Shown here one piece after another: positions 1 to 6,130 of a stretch of 6,994 nt of DNA (positions within the stretch are counted from its first letter, which is position 1; each line of letters starts with the position of its first letter). Where the stretch lies: the NCBI GenBank assembly GCA_947457025.1, contig CANGUI010000092.1:1-6994 (forward strand), read 5' to 3'. The notes under the pieces were generated by a model, which was not told the DNA's origin, did not search any database, and saw only the letters and a list, made by a program, of their open reading frames with translations. The translations under genes and the position numbers were made by a program. The DNA is from Flammeovirgaceae bacterium. Lineage in GTDB: Bacteria; Bacteroidota; Bacteroidia; Cytophagales; Cyclobacteriaceae.

Positions 1-2
1 AA

Positions 3-1289
3 ATTTACCTGCTGAGCCTGAACGAAACGATCGATGCGCTGATCAGCGAAGACGAAGTGAAGTTCAAAAAATCCGAGGCCTTGTTCCGCGAGCGGCTCGC
101 CTATCTGGAAAAGTTGGGAAATACGCCGGATGCACTGTTCCTGCGGGCAGAACTTCAGCTGCAGAAAGGCTTCAATCAAATCAACCTGGGCCAGGAACTA
201 AGTGCCGTGTTTTCCATCCGGTCGGCCTACCTGCTCGCACAGCAATGCTTCACCGAGTATCCCGATTTCATCCCCATCAAAAAAACGTACGGCGTGCTCC
301 AGGTCATGATCGGATCCGTGCCTGACAAATACCATTGGTTTATGTCGCTGCTTGGCATGAAGGGTTCGGTGGTTGTTGGCCAGCGGCTGCTCAACGAGCT
401 GCGGGCCTCTCGCTCATCGTTGCATCCCGAAGCGGCCATCCTGTACTATACCATCAAAGGATTAATCAACCAGCAATTCGAGGAGGCCAGCAAGGGGCTG
501 TCGGAGTTGCTGAAAAGTCAGCCTCACCAACGGTTGATTTCATTCCTGGTGGTGAACATGATGATCAAAAACAGCCAGAGCGAAGAAGCGCTGCACGTTA
601 TCCAACAACTGGACGCCAACAGCAAAGGACTGCCCATGTATTACCTGGATTACATACGCGGCGAAATCCTGCTGCAAAAAGCCGACTACACCGACGCCAT
701 CCAGGCGTTTCAGCGTTTCATCCAAAACTATAAAAGCGAGAACTTCAAAAAAGACTCCTATTTCAAGATCGGACTGGCGTATCTGCTCATGGGCAAACCA
801 GAACAAGCGAAGGCATCATTTGAAAAAGCCAAGAAATCGGGGCGGGTATCGGCTGAACCTGACCGCTATGCCGACGCGCAGCTGCGGTCTGCAGTTCCGC
901 CAAATGCGAAGCTGCTGCGCGCACGCTTCTACACCGATGGCGGTTACTACAAAGAAGCCAAAGAGATGTTGAGCCAACTGACATCCGGCGAGTTAAGCAG
1001 CCTGGCCGTGCGTACTGAATATTACTACCGCAAAGGGCGGCTCGCGCATAAAACCAAGGATCTGGCTGCCGCCCGACTTTTCTACCAGCAAACCATCGAC
1101 CTGAGCAAAGACAATCCCTGGTACTTTGCCCCGAGTGCGGCGCTCCAGTTGGGCTACATGGCGCAGGATGCGCGCCAATATGGAGATGCCCGCATATTTT
1201 TTGAAAAAGTGATCAGCTACAAGCGACACGAATACAAGAACAGCCTTGACAGCAAGGCGCGGTTTGCACTTGAGCAGTTACCTAGGTGA
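3..1289 (+). CDS. Tetratricopeptide-repeat protein, 5' end missing
   Basis: This is the C-terminal part of a TPR-type helical repeat protein. The frame stays open to the left edge: 18 sense codons precede the GTG at 57, and they read as plausible protein (IYLLSLNETIDALISEDE). The real start is therefore probably outside the window, and GTG 57 is likely an internal Val. TPR-like helix pairs are visible from their small and aromatic residue spacing, for example around residues 195-260 (counted from GTG 57: YYLDYIRGEILLQ, then DSYFKIGLAYLLMGKPEQA), 285-345 and 350-385. No catalytic motif is seen. TPR arrays serve as protein-protein scaffolds, and the partner here is unknown. The N-terminal half (about residues 40-110, including SLLGMKGS) resembles my recollection of the Iml2/TTC39-type TPR family, but this is tentative. 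The gene is convergent with the downstream phosphatase and overlaps it by 8 bp. It has no obvious functional link to menaquinone synthesis. Confidence 0.85.
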   Translation: MYLLSLNETIDALISEDEVKFKKSEALFRERLAYLEKLGNTPDALFLRAELQLQKGFNQINLGQELSAVFSIRSAYLLAQQCFTEYPDFIPIKKTYGVLQVMIGSVPDKYHWFMSLLGMKGSVVVGQRLLNELRASRSSLHPEAAILYYTIKGLINQQFEEASKGLSELLKSQPHQRLISFLVVNMMIKNSQSEEALHVIQQLDANSKGLPMYYLDYIRGEILLQKADYTDAIQAFQRFIQNYKSENFKKDSYFKIGLAYLLMGKPEQAKASFEKAKKSGRVSAEPDRYADAQLRSAVPPNAKLLRARFYTDGGYYKEAKEMLSQLTSGELSSLAVRTEYYYRKGRLAHKTKDLAAARLFYQQTIDLSKDNPWYFAPSAALQLGYMAQDARQYGDARIFFEKVISYKRHEYKNSLDSKARFALEQLPR

Positions 1290-1932
1290 GTTGCGTGTGG
1301 GTGCTGGGCTGTGCATGCACCCGCAGGTGCGACACATCGTTGTACTGTTCCACCCGAAACATCCGACCGGAGCCCTGCAGCGTATAAAGGCAAAGATTCC
1401 GATGTTCGAATAAGTCCATAGCCCGTAGCGGATAGTGAAGCAACTGAGTAAGTAGAATGCGCATGGCGCGGCCATGCATGCAGATCAAAATCGTTTGCTG
1501 ACCGTCTTTCCCGAGGATGTAATCCAGCGCCTCGCGCTGGCGCACGACAACGTCCTCCGGACTTTCGCCCCCATCAATTTTAAGATGTGTCTGGCCCTCC
1601 TGCCACTGCTTCAGCATCCAATGGTAATAGGTATCTTCTTCCGGTGTAATCTCCTTTCCCTCGTGCACACCCCAACTGATTTCATTTAATCCTGGCAGGC
1701 GCTCGTGCGGAATTCCCAGGTCCAGAAAAGGCTGTACCGACTCTACTGCACGCCGTAAGGTGGAAGTAAATATCTGATCAAAGGCGATATCCCGGTAGGT
1801 ATGAAAGAAAGCCAAACTCTGGCGCACACCCTCCGCGTTAAGCGAAGCATCTACCCCACCGCCCTGAACAATGCCGCGGCGATTCAACTCCGTCTGCCCA
1901 TGGCGTATCAGGTAGATTTTTTTGCTGGTCAA
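1282..1932 (-). CDS. Histidine phosphatase family protein (phosphoglycerate mutase-like)
   Basis: This is a complete 216-residue member of the histidine phosphatase (branch 1, PGAM/CobC-like) superfamily, whose members transfer phosphate through a phospho-histidine intermediate. The N-terminal LIRHGQTELN motif holds the nucleophile His11 with Arg10. FTSTLRRA (55-62) supplies the second phosphate-binding Arg (Arg61). LNEISWG (82-88) gives the likely acid Glu84, and CMHGRAMRIL (151-160) gives the second catalytic His153. All key residues are present, so it should be active. The substrate cannot be told from sequence; sugar phosphates, alpha-ribazole phosphate and phosphoprotein are all possible. 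No signal peptide is seen, so it is probably cytoplasmic. The start is a TTG at 1932-1930: an in-frame TAG lies 9 nt upstream (sense strand) and no other common start codon precedes the RHG motif. A well-matched Bacteroidota promoter lies just upstream. It is divergent from the men operon, and a functional tie to it is unproven. Confidence 0.93.
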   Translation of the reverse strand: MTSKKIYLIRHGQTELNRRGIVQGGGVDASLNAEGVRQSLAFFHTYRDIAFDQIFTSTLRRAVESVQPFLDLGIPHERLPGLNEISWGVHEGKEITPEEDTYYHWMLKQWQEGQTHLKIDGGESPEDVVVRQREALDYILGKDGQQTILICMHGRAMRILLTQLLHYPLRAMDLFEHRNLCLYTLQGSGRMFRVEQYNDVSHLRVHAQPSTHTQLT

Positions 1933-1946
1933 TTTCTTCTAATTTG
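1921..1946 (+). promoter_or_regulatory. Weak candidate promoter for the men operon
   Basis: TAATTTG at 1940-1946 is one base short of the Bacteroidota TAnnTTTG -7 box. It is preceded by TTTG at 1921-1924, with a 15-bp spacer that is shorter than usual. It would place the transcript start about 15-25 nt before the menI-like start codon. The operon should have a promoter in or just upstream of this gap because it faces a divergent gene, but this particular match is poor. The real promoter could lie inside the phosphatase coding region. Confidence 0.2.
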
Positions 1947-1950
1947 GCCG

Positions 1951-1979
1951 CAAAAATAAGGAAATAAGCCATTGACCAA
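1951..1979 (-). promoter_or_regulatory. Bacteroidota-type promoter for the histidine phosphatase gene
   Basis: Read on the minus strand, TATTTTTG (plus positions 1958-1951) matches the Bacteroidota -7 consensus TAnnTTTG exactly. A TTG (plus 1979-1977) lies 18 bp upstream, matching the -33 element at acceptable spacing. The -7 box ends 18 nt before the TTG start codon, so the untranslated leader would be only about 10-13 nt. The -33 element falls inside the first codons of the divergent thioesterase gene. The match is seen directly; promoter activity is inferred. Confidence 0.55.
1958..1962 (+). promoter_or_regulatory. Shine-Dalgarno site for the menI-like gene
   Basis: AAGGA sits 9 nt before the TTG at 1972, a normal spacing. 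An in-frame TAA at 1957-1959 overlaps the site, so no longer reading frame is possible. Together these support the TTG start. The site overlaps by one base the -7 box of the opposite-strand phosphatase promoter. Confidence 0.55.
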
Positions 1980-2421
1980 CACTTCTGGAGACCCTTCCCA
2001 CAACTTGTTTCCGCCCGTAACGCTGGCCCAGCTGAACGCGAAATCTGCTAACACGCTGGTCAGCCACCTCGGCATTGAGTTTACGGAGATTGGACCTGCG
2101 CACCTCATTGCCCGGATGCCCGTGGATGCCCGCACCCATCAGCCCCTCGGTCTGCTGCATGGAGGCGCATCCGTAGTGCTGGCTGAAACACTTGGCAGCG
2201 TGGCCGCTACCTTGTGTGTGAATCCTGATATTCAGTACTGCGTGGGGCTCGAAATCAACGCCAATCACATAAAGTCGGTGCGCTCCGGATTCGTGTTTGG
2301 TAGAACGACGCCTGTTCATGTGGGCAAACGTACGCAGGTGTGGGAGATCCGGATCACGAACGAACAACACGAACTGGTTTGCGTTAGTAGAATAACACTC
2401 GCAGTAATAGACCGGAGATGA
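1972..2421 (+). CDS. menI: 1,4-dihydroxy-2-naphthoyl-CoA thioesterase (hotdog fold, MenI/YdiI-like)
   Basis: This protein hydrolyses 1,4-dihydroxy-2-naphthoyl-CoA to DHNA and CoA, the step after MenB and before MenA prenylation. It has 149 residues, close to the 136 of E. coli YdiI/MenI. The match to YdiI as I remember it is strong along the chain: MPVDARTHQP (49-58), GLLHGGASVVLAE (60-72), VGLEINANH and a late QVWEI segment. By alignment, His63 and Gly64 correspond to the substrate-binding HGG turn and Glu72 to the catalytic Glu63 of E. coli. The position as first gene of a men operon favours DHNA-CoA over phenylacetyl-CoA-type substrates of the wider PaaI family. The start is TTG 1972, supported by AAGGA at 1958-1962 and an upstream in-frame stop. 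Its TGA overlaps the menF ATG (ATGA). Some hotdog thioesterases are promiscuous, so activity on other acyl-CoAs is possible. Confidence 0.88.
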   Translation: MTNTSGDPSHNLFPPVTLAQLNAKSANTLVSHLGIEFTEIGPAHLIARMPVDARTHQPLGLLHGGASVVLAETLGSVAATLCVNPDIQYCVGLEINANHIKSVRSGFVFGRTTPVHVGKRTQVWEIRITNEQHELVCVSRITLAVIDRR

Positions 2422-3584
2422 GGGAGATCGTGTTGAAGGACCGGATGCAGACCGACCTGGCGGTACGGACCATGGTAGGTCAGTCCCTGAGCCAAGGCCA
2501 TGCGGTGGCCATGTGGCGCCTTCCGGGCTCCGAAGTCACGCACCTGATTACCTGCGAAAAACCACTGCTGCTGACGGATATCGCGCTGGAGGAGCTTTCG
2601 GCCGGATTTTTGGCCGGACCGTTCGACAGCACGGCAAAAAAGTTCTTTTTTCCCGGTGACGTCCATGTGCAGATCGAACGCGATACACTCCGGGTAATTC
2701 GCGAACCTCATGATTTGAATATTGCTGGAATTCGATTGCCCGCCTTTCAATGGCCGGTGCGAGCCGGCGTAGCCTGCCGGGAAACAACAGCCCTCGAGTT
2801 CATTCAAACTGTACGAGCCGGACTAGGGGCAATCGAAGCTGGACATCTCGAGAAAGTTGTTCCGTCCCGTATTCGCGAAATTGAATTACCACCCGACGGA
2901 GATCTCCTGATGTACTTCCAATTGCTTGTTGCCCGCTATCCGCAGGCCCTCGTGTCGTTGGTTTCCTCCACCGCAACGGGAACATGGCTGGGGGCATCAC
3001 CCGAATTGCTCGTCTCCCAGGACCAGGCGGGTACGTTCCGTACCGTGGCTCTGGCGGGCACCCAGCCCTATGTACCGGGTACCGACATCAAAAAAATTTC
3101 ATGGACACAGAAAGATATTGAAGAGCAGGCCTTCGTAAGCCGCTACATCATTAATTGTTTTAAAAAAATTCGCCTGCGGGAATACGAGGAACACGGACCC
3201 CGCACCTACCGGGCCGGTAACTTACTGCACCTGAAAACAGAGTATACGGTCGATACAAAAGCCACGCACTTCCCCGAGTTGGCCTCCGTGATGCTGAAGC
3301 TGCTACACCCCACCAGCGCGGTATGCGGTATGCCGCTGGAGCCTGCACTGGCTTTTTTGCGTACGCATGAAATGCACGCACGCGACCTCTATGCCGGCTT
3401 TATCGGTCCCGTTGATATTGCAGGAGGCACCCATTTGTACGTGAACCTGCGATGCATGCAATGGCTCGGAGGACGGGCCCGCCTCTACGCGGGCGCGGGC
3501 GTTACGGCTGACTCTGATCCGGCTGCCGAATGGAATGAAACCGAGATGAAGATCAACACGATTCTTAAAGTACTGCACGCCTGA
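2418..3584 (+). CDS. menF: Isochorismate synthase (chorismate-binding enzyme)
   Basis: MenF converts chorismate to isochorismate, the committed step towards menaquinone. The 388-residue protein has a short, poorly conserved N-terminal part and a typical chorismate-binding domain from about residue 122 to the end. KVVPSR (146-151) places Lys146 as the likely water-activating base of isochorismate synthases. LGASPE (191-196) places Glu196, 50 residues on, as the likely general acid, the same spacing as Lys190/Glu240 in E. coli MenF. Further conserved blocks are ALAGT (211-215), KDIEEQ (232-237), HPTSAVCGMP (297-306), YAGFIGP (325-331) and GAGVTADSDPAAEWNETEMK (359-378), whose glutamates should bind Mg2+. 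It overlaps the menI-like gene by ATGA and menD by one base, and the menD neighbour argues against anthranilate or aminodeoxychorismate synthase. ATG 2418 is the overlap-based start. ATG 2445, with AAGGA at 2436-2440, is a possible alternative that would remove nine residues. Confidence 0.93.
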   Translation: MREIVLKDRMQTDLAVRTMVGQSLSQGHAVAMWRLPGSEVTHLITCEKPLLLTDIALEELSAGFLAGPFDSTAKKFFFPGDVHVQIERDTLRVIREPHDLNIAGIRLPAFQWPVRAGVACRETTALEFIQTVRAGLGAIEAGHLEKVVPSRIREIELPPDGDLLMYFQLLVARYPQALVSLVSSTATGTWLGASPELLVSQDQAGTFRTVALAGTQPYVPGTDIKKISWTQKDIEEQAFVSRYIINCFKKIRLREYEEHGPRTYRAGNLLHLKTEYTVDTKATHFPELASVMLKLLHPTSAVCGMPLEPALAFLRTHEMHARDLYAGFIGPVDIAGGTHLYVNLRCMQWLGGRARLYAGAGVTADSDPAAEWNETEMKINTILKVLHA

Positions 3585-5269
3585 TGCACGGTGTTCTTCA
3601 CTCGCTGGCTGAAATTGCCAACAGCGCCGGTATCACGGACGTAGTCATCTGCCCCGGTTCGCGCAGCGCACCCCTGGTACTGGCGTTTGTCAGACATGGC
3701 GCATTCAAGTCTCATGTATTCAGTGATGAACGCAGTGCCGCATTTATTGCATTGGGTATGGCGCAGCGAACAGCCCGTCCGGTAGTCCTCATTTCAACCT
3801 CCGGATCGGCAGCTTATAACTTTGCTCCCGCCATTGCGGAAGCTTTCTTTCAGCAAATACCATTACTCATCCTGACCGCTGACCGCCCGCGGGAATGGAT
3901 TGATCAGCTGGATGGACAAACAATTCGGCAGACAAACATCTTTTCCGGCCATGTAAAACGCGCGTGGGAACTCAATGCCGACTACACGCACGCTGATTCC
4001 GCATGGTTTGCACAACGTACGTTCAGTGAAGCCATCTACACCGCGGAAGACGCGGCACCAGGCCCGGTGCATATCAACTTCCCATTCCGGGAACCACTCT
4101 ACCCAATTTCCGGTTCCCCGATACCAGAAGTACCGCACCGTTTCATCAAGTCGCAGGCGCCCGTCATGACCCCATCTCCGCAAGAAATGGACGAACTCCG
4201 CTACCGCCTCAAGGCTTTTGACCGGATTTTGGTCGTGGCAGGTCAGGGCGTTCACAACAACCCGCTACGTCAAGCCGTTGTTCAATTCACCGAGCACCAT
4301 CAGGCTGTTCTCGTGGGCGACGTGCTTTCGAATTTTCACACAGCCGTTCAGACAGTGCGCCATGCGGATGGCTTTCTGGGAGCGCTCGACTCCGACAGAC
4401 AGGCAACACTTGCACCTGACCTCCTGATTACGTTCGGATTGTCGGTGATTTCTAAGAACTTGAAGCAGTTTCTGCGCAGACACCGCCCCACCGAACACTG
4501 GCACTTGCAGCCGATCGGCATGGCACCGGATACCTTTCAATCGCTGACGCGGATCGTGCGCACTGACCCGGTGTGGTTTTTTACGCACGCTTCGGCACAA
4601 CACACCGAATCCAAAAATACTGCCTACCGAGCGCATTGGCTGGCATTGGAATCCGGCACCGCCACCGCGGTGAAACGGTTTTTTGATGCTACGCCTTCGC
4701 CCTCGGAATTCGGCGCCGTACATGAACTGCTGGCACACCTCCCTGAAAACAGCACGCTGCATCTGGCTAACAGCATGCCCGTCCGCTATGCCAATTTCAT
4801 CGGCTTACGGCACCACCAAGATGTTCGCGTTCATGCCAATCGCGGCACAAGCGGCATTGACGGGTGCACCAGCACAGCGCTTGGTCATGCCCTTGCCGAT
4901 CAGCACACTCAGGTGCTCCTCACAGGAGATGTGGCCTTCTTTTACGACAGCAATGCTTTCTGGCATGATGAACCGTTTCCAAATTTGCGCATCATCCTGT
5001 TAAACAATCACGGTGGAGGCATTTTCGGCTTGATAGACGGACCGGGAAATCTCCCGGAGTTGCCGGCGTATTTTATCACCAACCAAGTGCGGAATGCGCG
5101 CGCACTTTGCGCTGAATTCGGAATCCGCTACGAACGCTATTCTACCCCCGGCCAGTGGTCTGGCTTTTTTGCAGGCGATGGGCCCGCCCTCATGGAAATC
5201 GAATCGACAACCGAACAGAACAAAATCATCTTTCATTCATTTAAGCAGTATCTAACATCAGCAGTATGA
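3584..5269 (+). CDS. menD: SEPHCHC synthase (MenD)
   Basis: MenD is a thiamine-diphosphate enzyme that decarboxylates 2-oxoglutarate and adds the succinyl-semialdehyde unit to isochorismate, giving 2-succinyl-5-enolpyruvyl-6-hydroxy-3-cyclohexene-1-carboxylate. The 561 residues match the family's usual size (about 550-580). The N-terminal pyrimidine-binding domain carries [11 protein letters not shown] (21-31), the ThDP-activating Glu49 in [15 protein letters not shown] (71-77), LTADRPREW (97-105) and GQTIRQ (111-116). A central domain follows. The C-terminal pyrophosphate-binding domain has NRGTSGIDG (419-427), the metal-binding [12 protein letters not shown] (448-459, Asp449 and Asn457) and NNHGGGIF (474-481). 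No key residue appears lost. The N-terminus is a few residues shorter than in many MenD proteins, but ATG 3584 lies in a TGATG overlap with the menF stop, which supports it. The stop overlaps the menB ATG, so coupled translation is likely. Confidence 0.97.
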   Translation: MHGVLHSLAEIANSAGITDVVICPGSRSAPLVLAFVRHGAFKSHVFSDERSAAFIALGMAQRTARPVVLISTSGSAAYNFAPAIAEAFFQQIPLLILTADRPREWIDQLDGQTIRQTNIFSGHVKRAWELNADYTHADSAWFAQRTFSEAIYTAEDAAPGPVHINFPFREPLYPISGSPIPEVPHRFIKSQAPVMTPSPQEMDELRYRLKAFDRILVVAGQGVHNNPLRQAVVQFTEHHQAVLVGDVLSNFHTAVQTVRHADGFLGALDSDRQATLAPDLLITFGLSVISKNLKQFLRRHRPTEHWHLQPIGMAPDTFQSLTRIVRTDPVWFFTHASAQHTESKNTAYRAHWLALESGTATAVKRFFDATPSPSEFGAVHELLAHLPENSTLHLANSMPVRYANFIGLRHHQDVRVHANRGTSGIDGCTSTALGHALADQHTQVLLTGDVAFFYDSNAFWHDEPFPNLRIILLNNHGGGIFGLIDGPGNLPELPAYFITNQVRNARALCAEFGIRYERYSTPGQWSGFFAGDGPALMEIESTTEQNKIIFHSFKQYLTSAV

Positions 5270-6090
5270 ACCTGAAGTATCCCTGGAAGACAGCGAAAGA
5301 GTATCAGGAAATTATTTTCCAAACATACAACGGCATGGCCCGCATCAGCATCAACCGGCCTAACGTACACAACGCCTTCACCCCGCTGACGGTGCAGGAA
5401 ATGATTGACGCCATGAACGTATGCCGGGAAGACGTTAACGTGGGGGTGATCATTCTCACCGGCGAAGGGGGTCAGGCATTTTGCAGTGGTGGTGACCAAA
5501 GTGTACGCGGCCATGGCGGCTATGTCGGGGGCGATGCGGTGCCACGATTGAATGTACTCGACCTGCAAAAAATCATTCGCTCCATACCAAAACCGGTAAT
5601 TGCTGCCGTTGCTGGATGGGCCATCGGGGGCGGTCATGTTTTACATGTTGTCTGCGATCTCACCATTGCAGCGGATAATGCCCGATTCGGACAAACCGGC
5701 CCGAAGGTCGGCAGCTTTGATGGCGGCTTCGGAGCCTCCTACCTGGCCCGTATTGTCGGACAGAAGAAAGCGCGTGAAATCTGGTATCTGTGCGACCAGT
5801 ACGACGCCAGAGAGGCTTTAGAAATGGGGCTTGTCAACAAAGTAGTGCCGCTGGATAAACTGGAAGAAACGTACGTAGCCTGGGCTCAGAAGATTTTGCA
5901 AAAAAGCCCGCTGGCCATCCGCATGCTGAAATGTGCCTTCAATGCGGAACTGGATGGACAGGCCGGCATTCAGGAACTGGCCGGCAATGCCACGCTGCTG
6001 TATTACCTGAGCGATGAGGCAAAAGAGGGTAAGAATGCATTCCTGGAGAAACGTGATCCTGACTTTTCGAAATTTCCCAAATTCCCGTAG
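5266..6090 (+). CDS. menB: 1,4-dihydroxy-2-naphthoyl-CoA synthase (MenB)
   Basis: MenB is a crotonase-fold enzyme that cyclises o-succinylbenzoyl-CoA into 1,4-dihydroxy-2-naphthoyl-CoA by an intramolecular Dieckmann-type condensation. The 274 residues contain [11 protein letters not shown] (72-82), forming part of the CoA/oxyanion-hole region, [11 protein letters not shown] (117-127) with the second oxyanion glycine, [20 protein letters not shown] (131-150) and [13 protein letters not shown] (150-162). The C-terminal [18 protein letters not shown] tail is typical of MenB and absent from ordinary enoyl-CoA hydratases. Gly145 in QTGPKVG is the residue that marks bicarbonate-dependent (type I) MenB, whereas type II enzymes such as the mycobacterial one carry Asp there. 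ATG 5266 overlaps the menD stop as ATGA. A 40-bp gap then leads to menE. The product is the substrate of the MenI-like protein encoded first in the operon. Confidence 0.97.
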   Translation: MNLKYPWKTAKEYQEIIFQTYNGMARISINRPNVHNAFTPLTVQEMIDAMNVCREDVNVGVIILTGEGGQAFCSGGDQSVRGHGGYVGGDAVPRLNVLDLQKIIRSIPKPVIAAVAGWAIGGGHVLHVVCDLTIAADNARFGQTGPKVGSFDGGFGASYLARIVGQKKAREIWYLCDQYDAREALEMGLVNKVVPLDKLEETYVAWAQKILQKSPLAIRMLKCAFNAELDGQAGIQELAGNATLLYYLSDEAKEGKNAFLEKRDPDFSKFPKFP

Positions 6091-6130
6091 CCGGTACGCA
6101 GGGGGCTGAATACAAACCTGAGCCGGAGCG

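Noticed and set aside
1299..1322. Inverted repeat GGGTGC...GCACCC with a 12-nt loop, including the 10-bp palindrome GTGCATGCAC at 1311-1320, near the convergent gene ends
   Set aside because: It lies inside the phosphatase coding region and has no T-run on either side, so it does not look like an intrinsic terminator. A 6-bp stem can occur by chance.
1913..1920. TAGATTTT as a -7 box for the men operon
   Set aside because: The last base does not match TAnnTTTG, and no TTG lies at the right distance upstream.
4265..4762. Minus-strand open frame of 165 codons inside menD
   Set aside because: It is a shadow of menD. The translation is rich in Arg/Cys/His without domain features, and menD is intact here.
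6091..6130. Possible promoter or small gene between menB and menE
   Set aside because: Forty bases with no TAnnTTTG box, no hairpin with a T-run and no room for a convincing small gene. It is most likely just an operon spacer.
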